From positions 1 through 64,000 of the forward strand of contig USCT01000003.1 in NCBI GenBank assembly GCA_900553185.1: 64,000 nucleotides of DNA, given 5' to 3'. This document shows, in pieces, positions 8,370 to 16,888 of the stretch (its first letter is position 1; the number at the start of each line of letters is the position of its first letter). This DNA is from an uncultured Bacteroides sp. Its GTDB lineage: Bacteria; Bacteroidota; Bacteroidia; Bacteroidales; Bacteroidaceae. Below the pieces are notes generated by a model. That model was given only the letters and a program-made list of their open reading frames with translations. It made no database searches and had not been told where the DNA came from. The translations under genes and the position numbers were made by a program.

Positions 8370-10592
8370 ATGACAATGAATTTCAAAGAAGGACGCTGGA
8401 ATCATGAAATCAATGTGACCGATTTCGTAAAACAAAACATCACTCCCTACGAAGGCGACGCATCGTTTCTGACCGGTCCGACCGAACGTACAAAAGCAGT
8501 ATGGAACAAGTGTCTGGAAGCACTGGCAGAAGAACGCGCCAATAACGGAGTCCGATCGCTTGACCCCTCGACTGTGTCTACCATTACTTCTTTTGCCCCT
8601 GGATATATAGATAAGGAAAACGAAGTTATTGTAGGTCTGCAAACCGATGAATTGCTCCGACGCGCCATCAAACCTTTTGGTGGTATCAAAGTAGTAGAAA
8701 AAGCTTGTCGTGAAAATGGCGTAGAAGTCGATCCGAGAGTAAAAGATATCTTTACACATTACCGGAAAACACATAACGATGGCGTTTTCGATGCATACAC
8801 CGAAGAGATTCGTTCATTCCGTTCTTTGGGCTTCCTGACCGGTCTGCCGGATAATTATGCCCGTGGACGTATCATCGGAGACTATCGCCGACTGGCCCTG
8901 TACGGTCTGGACCGCCTGATCGAAGCAAAACAGAATGACTTGCGTCACCTGACAGGTCCGATGACGGATGCCCGTATCCGTCTGCGTGAAGAAGTAGCCG
9001 AACAGATTAAAGCCCTGAAAGAAATAAAAATTATGGGCGAACAGTACGGACTGGATCTGAGCCATCCTGCAACCAACGCCCGGGAAGCTGTACAATGGGT
9101 ATACATGGCTTACCTGGCAGCCGTAAAAGAACAAGACGGTGCCGCAATGTCTTTAGGCAATGTATCTTCATTCCTCGACATCTACATCGAATACGACATG
9201 ACCCACAACGGTCTCGATGAAATGCACGCACAGGAACTGATTGACCAGTTTGTTATCAAACTGCGTATGGTACGCCATCTGCGCATGCAGGCTTATACAG
9301 ACATCTTTGCCGGTGACCCGACCTGGGTGACTGAATCTATCGGCGGCCGCTTCAACGACGGACGTACCAAGGTAACCAAGACTTCATTCCGTTTCCTGCA
9401 GACCCTGTACAATCTGGGACCTTCTCCGGAGCCGAACCTGACCGTACTGTGGAGTCCGCAACTGCCGGAAGGATTCAAGGATTTCTGTGCACAGGTTTCC
9501 ATCGATACCTCTTCTATCCAGTATGAAAACGACGATCTGATGCGTGAAGTGCGTAACTCTGACGATTACGGTATCGCATGCTGTGTTTCTTATCAGGATA
9601 TAGGACGTCACATACAGTTTTTCGGTGCACGCTGTAACCTGGCCAAAGCCTTGCTGCTGGCCATCAACGGCGGACGTTGTGAAAACACAGGAACTGTCAT
9701 GGTAAAAGACATACCGATGCTGAGCAGCGACGTACTGAATTTCGAAGAAGTGCTGGCCAACTACAAGAAGGTACTGAAAGAAATGGCACGTGTATACAAC
9801 GAAGCCATGAACATTATCCACTACATGCACGACAAATATTATTACGAAAAGGCTCAGATGGCTTTCGTCGATACAGATCCGGTAATCAATCTGGCGTATG
9901 GAGTAGCGGGTATGTCAATTGCCGTAGACTCTCTCTCAGCCATTAAATATGCAAAGGTAACGGCCAAACGTAACGAAATCGGTCTGACCGAAGGCTTCGA
10001 CATCGAAGGTGAATATCCGTGCTTCGGCAACGACGATGACCGTGTAGACCATCTGGCAGTAGACCTGATTTACTACTTCGACGAAGAACTAAAGAAACTG
10101 CCGGTTTACAAGAATGCCAAACCGACCTTGTCTATTCTGACCATTACTTCTAACGTAATGTACGGAAAAAAGACCGGTGCTACTCCTGACGGACGTGCCA
10201 AAGGCGTACCTTTCGCTCCCGGTGCGAACCCGATGCACGGACGTGACAAGAACGGCGCCATCGCTTCGCTGAGTTCAGTAGCCAAACTGCGTTACCGCGA
10301 TTCTCAGGACGGTATCAGCAACACATTCTCCATCGTACCGAAATCACTGGGCGTTGACAAGGAGAACCGTATCGAAAACCTGGTTACCATGATGGACGGT
10401 TACTTTGTAAAAGGAGCACACCACCTGAATGTAAATGTACTGAACCGCGAAATGCTGGAGGATGCCATGGAACATCCGGAAAAATATCCGCAATTGACCA
10501 TTCGTGTTTCGGGCTATGCTGTAAACTTCATCAAGCTGAGCCGTGAACATCAGCTGGAAGTAATTTCACGCAGCTTCCACGAACGCATGTAA
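8370..10592 (+). CDS. pflB: Formate C-acetyltransferase (pyruvate formate-lyase)
   Basis: 740 residues, usual length for PflB. It converts pyruvate and CoA to acetyl-CoA and formate in the cytoplasm under anaerobic conditions, using a glycyl radical. The active-site cysteine pair is visible as Cys404-Cys405 in GIACCVSYQD, and the radical-bearing glycine is Gly715 in RVSGYAV near the C terminus. The N-terminal barrel motifs (GRWNHEINVTDFVKQNITPY) are intact. The activase gene follows, with a strong hairpin in between. The start is at the first ATG (MTMNF); the ATG two codons later is equally possible. In the same region lie lutABC and cydAB, so this part of the chromosome is dense in pyruvate/lactate redox genes. 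Confidence 0.97.
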   Translation: MTMNFKEGRWNHEINVTDFVKQNITPYEGDASFLTGPTERTKAVWNKCLEALAEERANNGVRSLDPSTVSTITSFAPGYIDKENEVIVGLQTDELLRRAIKPFGGIKVVEKACRENGVEVDPRVKDIFTHYRKTHNDGVFDAYTEEIRSFRSLGFLTGLPDNYARGRIIGDYRRLALYGLDRLIEAKQNDLRHLTGPMTDARIRLREEVAEQIKALKEIKIMGEQYGLDLSHPATNAREAVQWVYMAYLAAVKEQDGAAMSLGNVSSFLDIYIEYDMTHNGLDEMHAQELIDQFVIKLRMVRHLRMQAYTDIFAGDPTWVTESIGGRFNDGRTKVTKTSFRFLQTLYNLGPSPEPNLTVLWSPQLPEGFKDFCAQVSIDTSSIQYENDDLMREVRNSDDYGIACCVSYQDIGRHIQFFGARCNLAKALLLAINGGRCENTGTVMVKDIPMLSSDVLNFEEVLANYKKVLKEMARVYNEAMNIIHYMHDKYYYEKAQMAFVDTDPVINLAYGVAGMSIAVDSLSAIKYAKVTAKRNEIGLTEGFDIEGEYPCFGNDDDRVDHLAVDLIYYFDEELKKLPVYKNAKPTLSILTITSNVMYGKKTGATPDGRAKGVPFAPGANPMHGRDKNGAIASLSSVAKLRYRDSQDGISNTFSIVPKSLGVDKENRIENLVTMMDGYFVKGAHHLNVNVLNREMLEDAMEHPEKYPQLTIRVSGYAVNFIKLSREHQLEVISRSFHERM

Positions 10593-10621
10593 TCAATTCA
10601 CTTTTTAATCATAGCCACATT

Positions 10622-10656
10622 TGTCATTCAGAAGAAAAATCATCTTCTGGATGACA
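10622..10656 (+). terminator. Hairpin between pflB and pflA
   Basis: TGTCATTCAGAAGA (10622-10635) pairs with TCTTCTGGATGACA (10643-10656) with a single T-G pair across 14 positions, followed by TTTGTATTTTC. It may act as a partial intrinsic terminator, letting pflB be expressed much more than pflA, or as a processing or stability element. Confidence 0.55.
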
Positions 10657-10686
10657 TTTGTATTTTCATTCACTTTATCTATACAA

Positions 10687-11415
10687 ATGATCAGAGTTCA
10701 TTCATACGAATCATTAGGCACATACGACGGTCCGGGTATCCGCCTGGTTGTTTTCCTGCAAGGCTGCAATTTCCGCTGCCTGTACTGTGCCAACCCGGAT
10801 ACCATCGACGCCAAAGGAGAAAGTAAAGAAACAGCTCCGGAAGAAATAGTCCGGATGGCAGTCAATCAAAAGCCTTTCTTCGGGAAAAAAGGGGGAATAA
10901 CATTCAGCGGTGGGGAACCGATTTTTCAGGCCAAAAACCTGATTCCACTGTTCGAAGAACTGAAAAAAGCAGGAATACACATCTGTGTAGATTCAAACGG
11001 AGGCATCTGGAACAAGGAAGTAGAAGAATTATTCTCACTGACAGATCTGGTACTGCTGGATGTCAAGGAATTCAACAACGAACGTCACAAAGCACTTACT
11101 TCGCGCAGCAACGAACAAACCCTAAAGACTGCTGCCTGGCTGGAAGAGCATCAAAAGCCTTTTTGGTTGCGTTACGTACTGGTACAAGGCTATAGCTTCT
11201 TCAAGGAAGACATCGAAGCACTTGGGGAACATTTCAAAGACTATAAAATGATAGAACGGGTTGAGATTCTTCCCTACCACACACTGGGCGTACATAAATA
11301 CGAAGCCATGAATATGGAATACAAGTTGAAAGATGTAAAACTGAATACTCCCGAACAATTGGAAGAAGCCAAAGTATTGTTCCAGAAATATTTCCGGACG
11401 GTGTATGTAAATTGA
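10687..11415 (+). CDS. pflA: Pyruvate formate-lyase activating enzyme
   Basis: 242 residues from the ATG at 10687. A radical SAM enzyme that installs the glycyl radical on PflB using S-adenosylmethionine and a [4Fe-4S] cluster. The cluster motif CX3CX2C is Cys27-Cys31-Cys34 (QGCNFRCLYCANP), followed by GGITFSGGEP, the SAM-binding GGE motif. The N terminus MIRVHSYESLGTYDGPGIR is the family's normal start. A longer in-frame reading from 10621 would begin inside the intergenic hairpin and adds a stretch unlike the family, so it was rejected. It is 94 bp downstream of pflB and probably shares its promoter. Confidence 0.95.
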   Translation: MIRVHSYESLGTYDGPGIRLVVFLQGCNFRCLYCANPDTIDAKGESKETAPEEIVRMAVNQKPFFGKKGGITFSGGEPIFQAKNLIPLFEELKKAGIHICVDSNGGIWNKEVEELFSLTDLVLLDVKEFNNERHKALTSRSNEQTLKTAAWLEEHQKPFWLRYVLVQGYSFFKEDIEALGEHFKDYKMIERVEILPYHTLGVHKYEAMNMEYKLKDVKLNTPEQLEEAKVLFQKYFRTVYVN

Positions 11416-11497
11416 AAATAATTTATCTGCTTAGTTACAAAAAGTAACAGGATAACACGCAGATGCAATAGCTTAAGAACGAATATAAAAAGTATTT

Positions 11498-11529
11498 ATT
11501 GAATATAAACTAAATAGAACTTAATTTTG
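11498..11529 (+). promoter_or_regulatory. Promoter of the gene at 11556
   Basis: ATTG (11498-11501), 20-bp spacer, TAATTTTG (11522-11529), matching the TAnnTTTG box. The start codon is 27 bp downstream. Confidence 0.6.
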
Positions 11530-11555
11530 TACTATCTATTATTAAATCAAAAACA

Positions 11556-12296
11556 ATGAAAAAATTAATTTTATGCTGTTTGGCATTATTAACCGGGGTA
11601 GGAAACAACCTGTTACATGCACAGGAACACAATTACGGATATTTTAATTCGGTAGCTGTAGGAGTAAATGCAGGTACTACCGGTATTGGATTTGACGTAG
11701 CAACTCCAATTGGTAACTATCTGGCCCTTAGAGCAGGCGTTGACTTCATGCCCGGCTTTTCGATGAATGGAAATGTTGATGTCAGTGGTGAATCGGATGG
11801 CGTACCATACAACGGAACCCTTAATGCGGAAGGTACATTAAAAAGAACATCCGGAAACTTATTATTGAATGTATATCCATTCAAGTCATCCAGTTTCTTC
11901 GTAACGGCAGGTGCCTATTTTGGCGGAAACAAACTTGTGCAACTTACAGGACATAGCGATGAATTACAAGACCTGATTGCTGAAGGTGGTGAATACGGCA
12001 TTGAAATCGGCGATTATAGCATTCCGGTTGATAAAAACGGTAATGTATCCGGAGGATTGAAAGTAGCTGGATTCAGGCCCTATGTAGGACTTGGTTTTGG
12101 ACGTGCCGTTCCTAAAAACCGGATTAATCTGGCATTCGAACTGGGAGTTCAGTTTCATGGTACGCCCGAAGTATATTCAGACAATGGAGACTTGGGCAAC
12201 CTGATAAACGAAGCAGATAATGAATATACAGATATTATCAATAAACTTACTGTTTATCCAGTATTAAAGCTTCGCCTCAGCGGCCGCATCTTCTAA
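11556..12296 (+). CDS. Small outer-membrane barrel protein, function unknown
   Basis: 246 residues. Signal peptide at about 1-22 (ending LLHA). The mature part has repeated amphipathic strand patterns (NYLALRAGVDFMPGF, GNLLLNVYPFKSSSFFVTAGAY, GFRPYVGLGFGRAVP, YPVLKLRLSGRIF) and ends in Phe, typical of an eight-stranded outer-membrane barrel. Similar proteins are common and uncharacterised in Bacteroidetes. It stands alone with its own promoter and terminator, convergent with lutC. Confidence 0.7.
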   Translation: MKKLILCCLALLTGVGNNLLHAQEHNYGYFNSVAVGVNAGTTGIGFDVATPIGNYLALRAGVDFMPGFSMNGNVDVSGESDGVPYNGTLNAEGTLKRTSGNLLLNVYPFKSSSFFVTAGAYFGGNKLVQLTGHSDELQDLIAEGGEYGIEIGDYSIPVDKNGNVSGGLKVAGFRPYVGLGFGRAVPKNRINLAFELGVQFHGTPEVYSDNGDLGNLINEADNEYTDIINKLTVYPVLKLRLSGRIF

Positions 12297-12313
12297 CGAC
12301 CAATAACGGGAAC

Positions 12314-12360
12314 CGGCATCAGTCAGACTACGCTGATCTGGTGCCGATTCTTTCTTTATC
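12314..12360 (+). terminator. Terminator between the barrel gene and lutC
   Basis: CGGCATCAG (12314-12322) pairs with CTGGTGCCG (12338-12346) with one T-G pair and an inner CAG/CTG extension; ATTCTTTCTTT follows. It lies between convergent genes, so it may serve both, though the T-rich tract favours the plus strand. Confidence 0.6.
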
Positions 12361-12373
12361 ATTAATTTATAAA

Positions 12374-12988
12374 TTATAGGACAAGCACAGTCACGTCGCG
12401 GGCTCCATGGGCTCCCATCACCAATGCCTGTTCAATATCAGCCGTTTTGGAAGGACCGGAAATAAAGACGCCATATCCGTATTCACCCGTATCAATCCGC
12501 TTATAAGCTTCATGCATATTGTTGACCAGATTGTTACGATCCAGCAGAATCACCAGTGCTTCTGATATGAAATAAATGGCACGCTGCTCTACATCCTGCT
12601 GAATCCATACAGCACCATTCTCACAGACACCTACCCTGCCATGCAGAATGGCAAGATCGGTTCCATCCAAATCACCTGACTTTTCAACATCATCCGGATG
12701 AAAGGTAGCACAAGATATTTTATATTCCTTGCCACCAGCCTCAACCGCATCTATACACGTAGCAATACGTTCTGCCGATGGATATTGTCTGCGAATGACA
12801 TCGTTCACATCTTCTCCGTCCTGAATAATAATGGCACGACCTCCCATCATTTCCATAATTTTCTGGAACTGAACCAATTTATCAGGATAAACAATCGCCT
12901 CTTTTTCCAATAAAGCATAATCAGGCTTTTCATACCGCACCCTCGTATTCCGACGAATGCTTTGCAATATATCTTCTCTACTACTCAT
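12374..12988 (-). CDS. lutC: LUD-domain lactate utilization protein C
   Basis: 204 residues, the full length of LutC/YkgG proteins, which together with LutA and LutB form an iron-sulfur lactate oxidation complex. Visible family features are the start SSREDILQSIRRNTR, the GVCENGAVWI strand and the closing GPSKTADIEQALVMGAHG block. It begins 2 bp after lutB stops, so it is translationally coupled as the third gene of lutABC. Cytoplasmic. Confidence 0.9.
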   Translation of the reverse strand: MSSREDILQSIRRNTRVRYEKPDYALLEKEAIVYPDKLVQFQKIMEMMGGRAIIIQDGEDVNDVIRRQYPSAERIATCIDAVEAGGKEYKISCATFHPDDVEKSGDLDGTDLAILHGRVGVCENGAVWIQQDVEQRAIYFISEALVILLDRNNLVNNMHEAYKRIDTGEYGYGVFISGPSKTADIEQALVMGAHGARDVTVLVL

Positions 12989-12990
12989 GA

Positions 12991-14358
12991 CTACTTCACT
13001 TTATTTTTCTTCCACATCTCATTAAAGCTCTCTTTTTTGAACTCTGGCATATCATGTTCCTTTCCCCAGTCGTTTAATCCGTTATACAACATCCAGTGCG
13101 GCAGAACATTTGCAATAGGAGCTCCCTTCAAAGCCATATTAAACCAATGAGGATGTTCCATCAGAACTTTCATTCCCCCTGACAGATATTTCTTGGAAGG
13201 ATTTGCTACTCCCAAGTCATGCAGTTTCTGTCTCCAGCGATAAATCTGATCGGCCAGATCGACTTTGGCTGGACATACATTCTGACAGGAATAACACAAG
13301 GAACAAGCCGATACGTTATCATAATAATGCAACGGCGCCTTCAGCATTCCCAAGTTAATGCCAATCGGTCCTGGAATGAAATAAGTATAAGAATATCCAC
13401 CGCTACGACGATACACCGGACACGTATTCATACACGCTCCACATCGTAAACAATTAAGTGTTTTAACATGTTCCTGATCGGCCAGAATACGGCTGCGCCC
13501 ATTGTCGACAATAATAATGTGAAGTTCTCCACCTTTACGCGGCTTCCGATAATGAGAAGTATAAGTGGTAATAGGTTGTCCGGTTCCGGAACGGGCCAGC
13601 AAGCGGGTAAATACACCCAAAGAATCACGATCCGGAACAATTTTTTCCATACCAAAAGCCGTGATCTGTAATTTAGGCTGCGAAGTCCCCATATCGGCGT
13701 TTCCTTCATTGGTACAAACCACACATTCGCCCGTAGAAGCGACCGCAAAGTTGGCACCGGTCATAGCCGCTTCTGCCTGAATGAATTTATGGCGAAGATT
13801 CTTACGGGCAGCATGAGTCAGGTAGGTCTGGTCATTATTTCCAGGTTCTGTTCCCATTTCTTTGACAAACAACTCGCCGATTTCTTCTTTCTTGATATGG
13901 ATAGCCGGCAAAACGATATGGCTCGGACGTTTATGCATCAGCTGAAGAATGCGCTCACCCAGATCGCTTTCTACTACCTCAATACCTTTCTCCTCCAGAA
14001 ACTCATTCAATCCGCACTCTTCGGCCAGCATGGATTTACTCTTGATAAAATGTTGGACATGATGTCCCTGCAGAATATTATAAACAATGGAGCAGTACTC
14101 ATCCGCATCTTTTGCCCAGTAAACATGAGCACCATTTGCCACCGCATTTTTTTCAAACTCCTGCAACAACAAATCAAGATGGCTGTTACTATACATTTTG
14201 ATGGCACAAGCCATGTCACGAAGTTTCTCCCATTCGGGTATTTCCTTACTAATTTTATCACGTTTAGCACGTACCATCCACAACGTCTGGTCGTGCCAGG
14301 TTGCCAGATCCTTGTTCTTCTGGAAATTCTCGGCAACTATGGAATGTTTTGTACTCAT
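12991..14358 (-). CDS. lutB: Lactate utilization iron-sulfur protein B
   Basis: 455 residues. An N-terminal LUD domain (about 60-290; AEAAMTGANFAVASTGE and VDNGRS segments) is followed by two ferredoxin-like cluster motifs: Cys303-Cys306-Cys309-Cys313 (CLRCGACMNTCP) and Cys352-Cys355-Cys358-Cys362 (CSLCYSCQNVCP). This matches LutB/YkgF, which passes electrons from L-lactate oxidation. All eight cluster cysteines are present, so it should be functional. Its start overlaps the lutA stop by 4 bp (ATGA type). Confidence 0.94.
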   Translation of the reverse strand: MSTKHSIVAENFQKNKDLATWHDQTLWMVRAKRDKISKEIPEWEKLRDMACAIKMYSNSHLDLLLQEFEKNAVANGAHVYWAKDADEYCSIVYNILQGHHVQHFIKSKSMLAEECGLNEFLEEKGIEVVESDLGERILQLMHKRPSHIVLPAIHIKKEEIGELFVKEMGTEPGNNDQTYLTHAARKNLRHKFIQAEAAMTGANFAVASTGECVVCTNEGNADMGTSQPKLQITAFGMEKIVPDRDSLGVFTRLLARSGTGQPITTYTSHYRKPRKGGELHIIIVDNGRSRILADQEHVKTLNCLRCGACMNTCPVYRRSGGYSYTYFIPGPIGINLGMLKAPLHYYDNVSACSLCYSCQNVCPAKVDLADQIYRWRQKLHDLGVANPSKKYLSGGMKVLMEHPHWFNMALKGAPIANVLPHWMLYNGLNDWGKEHDMPEFKKESFNEMWKKNKVK

Positions 14359-15095
14359 AAACCGGAAGCTAAAATTTCAACAATATGGATGGTTTTGATA
14401 GGAAGATGATCACGGGAAATGATGCCACTCTGATGCATCAGACAAGAACTGTCGGCTCCTACAATATACTCGGCTCCTGTATCCAGATGACGCTGAACCT
14501 TATCACGTCCCATCCGGCCGGAAACAGCATGTTCCTCAATGGCAAACATTCCACCGAAACCACAGCATTCATCCGGACGTTCAGGTTCTACGATCTCAAT
14601 ATCCTTCACCAAAGAAAGCAAATCACGCAACTTATTGTAATAAGGAATATTCAGTTCACTGGGAGACGACAAATGCATCAGCCGTACTCCGTGACAACTG
14701 TTCTGAATACTGACTTTATGAGGAAAAGACGCTTTCAGTGACGTGGGCTTTATCACATCATGAATAAACTCACAAATATCATAAATTTTGCCTTCACTGG
14801 CACAACGATGCTGCTCCTTAGCCAAAAGATTACCATAATGATCGCGTACGAAGACTACACAACTGGCCGAAGGCCCCACGATATAATCATATTGTTCGAA
14901 CAAACGGTCAAAACGTTTGGCCAATTCTACCGCTTCATTTTCAAATCCGGCATTTGCCATAGGCTGTCCGCAGCAAGTCTGATCAAGCGGATAGTCTACA
15001 TCAACGCCCAAACTTTTCAACAGCTTGTACGAGGCTACCCCCACCTGAGGATAAACAGCATTGATGTAGCAGGGAATGAATAATCCTACTTTCAT
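14355..15095 (-). CDS. lutA: Lactate utilization protein A, CCG-domain Fe-S protein
   Basis: 246 residues with two CCG (heterodisulfide-reductase-type) cysteine motifs: Cys41-Cys42 (DQTCCGQP) and Cys177-Cys178 (DECCGFGG), the pattern of LutA/GlcF-like subunits. First gene of lutABC. With LutB and LutC it should oxidise lactate to pyruvate, which fits a chromosome region that also has pyruvate formate-lyase and cytochrome bd. A promoter and a palindromic operator candidate lie 200-245 bp upstream, giving an unusually long leader of about 190 nt that holds a GC-rich hairpin. Confidence 0.93.
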   Translation of the reverse strand: MKVGLFIPCYINAVYPQVGVASYKLLKSLGVDVDYPLDQTCCGQPMANAGFENEAVELAKRFDRLFEQYDYIVGPSASCVVFVRDHYGNLLAKEQHRCASEGKIYDICEFIHDVIKPTSLKASFPHKVSIQNSCHGVRLMHLSSPSELNIPYYNKLRDLLSLVKDIEIVEPERPDECCGFGGMFAIEEHAVSGRMGRDKVQRHLDTGAEYIVGADSSCLMHQSGIISRDHLPIKTIHIVEILASGL

Positions 15096-15201
15096 TTTAT
15101 TTCAGTTATTAGTTTTCAAACAACAAATTTATAGCTAATTATTGAATGATAAAAGAGATTATCAGAAAAAACCCTACAACATCCAGGAGGAAAATGCGCG
15201 T

Positions 15202-15229
15202 ACGCCCCGCGAATCACTTCGCAGGGCGT
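15202..15229. other. GC-rich hairpin in the lut leader
   Basis: ACGCCC-c-GCGAA, a 4-nt loop, then TTCGC-a-GGGCGT: 11 pairs around one c/a mismatch. There is no T-tract directly after it on either strand. It lies inside the predicted lutA leader transcript and just after the regulator gene, so it may be a weak terminator for the regulator operon or a leader structure. Confidence 0.45.
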
Positions 15230-15293
15230 GCCCAACTAATAACTAACTTCTTTTACTTTTGTGGTTTACGTAATTTCTATATGACTAACACTG

Positions 15294-15325
15294 CAAAGAT
15301 ACCGGTTCTTCTTAAGTCGGACAAT
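15294..15325 (-). promoter_or_regulatory. Predicted lutABC promoter
   Basis: On the minus strand, ATTG (15322-15325), a 20-bp spacer and TATCTTTG (15294-15301). The -7 box is a perfect consensus match. The palindrome at 15323-15342 overlaps its -33 element. Confidence 0.6.
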
Positions 15326-15342
15326 ACCTAAAAATAGGTATT
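15323..15342. promoter_or_regulatory. 20-bp palindrome, operator candidate
   Basis: AATACCTAAAAATAGGTATT: 8-bp perfect arms with an A4 centre. Its core TACC...GGTA resembles NarL-family 7-2-7 inverted heptamers (one arm ATAGGTA fits AKRRGTA). Its centre lies about 44 bp upstream of the expected lut start site, where a class II activator would bind. The adjacent gene encodes a NarL-family regulator. Binding itself is inference. Confidence 0.5.
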
Positions 15343-15377
15343 TAGAAACAATCAAAATAAAGAAGCGTCCGGTTCTT

Positions 15378-15986
15378 TTAAAGATTCATCTTGACCTCTC
15401 CCAACTCAACCAGCTTATTCACGATGGCATAAATTGTTAAACCGGCAGCCGAATGAATCTGTAGTTTCCGTGTAATATTACGCCGATGGGTAATGACTGT
15501 ATGCACCGAAATAAATAATTTTTCCGCAATCTCCTTATTGGTCATTCCGCGTACAATACAACCTATTATTTCTTTTTCCCGCTGACTCAATGCGTCCAGT
15601 TCATTCTCATCATCGGCAGCAACATTCATCAAGGAAGCTACCTTCTGAGTGAGCTTATCTACATCATCGAACAAATTGATTTGCTCGTCATACCCCCTCA
15701 ACTGATTGGCATCCATCACAACAGAAACCAGGGCTACGACCTTAAGCTCCTGCTGTCCGTAAATCTGCTTGAAACTATCCAGATCGAACCATCCTTCAAA
15801 CAAAGGGCTCACGATCAGGATGTCCGGACAATGCGCCTCCATGCAATGCTGCAACCCTTCCTTGGATGTAACCTCAATCGTTTGTATATTCAAATCAGGT
15901 AAACGTTTCAACACGGCAACCAGACCACTGCGAACAATGATTGATGTATCGGCTACAGCAACATGTATGATTTCCTGAGATTTCAT
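15378..15986 (-). CDS. NarL/LuxR-family regulator with degenerate receiver
   Basis: 202 residues. Residues 130-195 are a clear LuxR-type helix-turn-helix (LSQREKEIIGCIVRGMTNKE, then VHTVITHRRNITRKL). Residues 1-115 have the length and hydrophobic strand order of a response-regulator receiver, but the phospho-acceptor position is Ser60 (DILIVSPLFEG) instead of Asp, only one residue of the acidic pair is present (VADTS), and the conserved Lys near residue 107 is replaced by acidic residues (LFDDVD). It therefore probably works without phosphorylation. Its start overlaps the stop of the hemerythrin gene by 4 bp and no histidine kinase is nearby, suggesting direct control by the hemerythrin protein. 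Confidence 0.85.
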   Translation of the reverse strand: MKSQEIIHVAVADTSIIVRSGLVAVLKRLPDLNIQTIEVTSKEGLQHCMEAHCPDILIVSPLFEGWFDLDSFKQIYGQQELKVVALVSVVMDANQLRGYDEQINLFDDVDKLTQKVASLMNVAADDENELDALSQREKEIIGCIVRGMTNKEIAEKLFISVHTVITHRRNITRKLQIHSAAGLTIYAIVNKLVELGEVKMNL

Positions 15987-16723
15987 TTTACCTCCTTCTC
16001 CAACTCCATGATAGCAGGCACAAACAAGTAATCTTCTACCCGATTGTGCGAAGCCAAATCTTCTTCACAACTGAAAATATCGAACAGAGTCGCATTCAGT
16101 AACTGATTGTCACCATTGGCCGGATAATATTTAATAATGATATTTTTCAACTCCGTCAACTTGGTATTTATCTGGTCGTGATGGCGGGCAAATACTCCAA
16201 TATTGTATGATTCCGGCTTCTTTCCCTGCAACAACTGTTCCACATACGTAAAAACTTTCTGATTTTCATATTCCATGTGTTTACGCACTTCATCTACATA
16301 AGCATCATAAAACTGAACTATCAGAAAAACAACTTCCTGTTCAGGAGAACTACAGAGAGCCTCTATCAGTTTCCGGCGAATAGCAGGAAGCTGAAAGTCA
16401 AGGAAATAATGATGTGCCTGTTTCAAGTAATTCATTAATGCCGAAATAGAAAGTTCCTTTAAGTGATCCTGCATCCGGTCATTGTCCTCAAGCAAAAAAT
16501 TGACAACAATCAGAAAGGTCTTACAATCGACACGATGACTTTCGCATACTTCCTGTATCGTCTTGTCGCCGAATCCCAACGAGAGTCCGAAACGACTTAA
16601 TACTTGAAGCATCACATAGTTTTCACAAATAAGATCGCTCATCTTATCAGAAGGCTTATACATCTTTGAACTAAACATAGTCAACACGCTATTCATTTCT
16701 TGGCTACAAAATAAGTGAATCAA
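15983..16723 (-). CDS. Hemerythrin-domain protein, RIC/ScdA-like
   Basis: 246 residues, cytoplasmic. Residues 95-240 form a four-helix hemerythrin-like domain with candidate di-iron ligands: His104/105 (KQAHHYF), His149 with Glu153 (KHMEYENQK), His181/182 (ARHHDQI) and His226 with Glu230 (SHNRVEDYLF). Residues 25-70 resemble the ScdA_N/DUF542 domain of RIC iron-sulfur repair proteins (SDLICENYVMLQVLSRFG) but lack its cysteine pair (SLGFGDKT stands in its place). Likely role: sensing or handling oxygen, nitric oxide or iron rather than classical cluster repair. It is coupled by a 4-bp overlap to the regulator gene, which makes it a probable input domain on a separate polypeptide (inference). 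Confidence 0.8.
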   Translation of the reverse strand: MIHLFCSQEMNSVLTMFSSKMYKPSDKMSDLICENYVMLQVLSRFGLSLGFGDKTIQEVCESHRVDCKTFLIVVNFLLEDNDRMQDHLKELSISALMNYLKQAHHYFLDFQLPAIRRKLIEALCSSPEQEVVFLIVQFYDAYVDEVRKHMEYENQKVFTYVEQLLQGKKPESYNIGVFARHHDQINTKLTELKNIIIKYYPANGDNQLLNATLFDIFSCEEDLASHNRVEDYLFVPAIMELEKEVK

Positions 16724-16775
16724 ACGAACACGTACAATCCCAACTTGTTGGTATATTTATCGCACGCTACAAACA

Positions 16776-16806
16776 CAAAGATACGACACAAAATTACTTT
16801 TTCAAT
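16776..16806 (-). promoter_or_regulatory. Promoter of the hemerythrin-regulator operon
   Basis: On the minus strand ATTG (16803-16806), a 19-bp spacer and TATCTTTG (16776-16783). The start codon of the hemerythrin gene is 52 bp downstream of the -7 box. Confidence 0.6.
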
Positions 16807-16888
16807 GCTACAATTTCTCCAAAAAACGTTATCAACACACCGAAAACATTCACGACAGCACTGATATGGCACTACTCGTTTATGCATC

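Noticed and set aside
8304..8774. 156-codon minus-strand frame over the start of pflB
   Set aside because: It is antisense to pflB and shows only codon-shadow features.
10621..10686. Upstream extension of pflA starting near 10621
   Set aside because: It begins inside the pflB-pflA hairpin and adds 22 residues unlike PflA; the ATG at 10687 gives the normal N terminus.
15254..15261. TACTTTTG -7 box on the plus strand in the lut leader
   Set aside because: No plus-strand gene follows and there is no -33 box; chance match likely.
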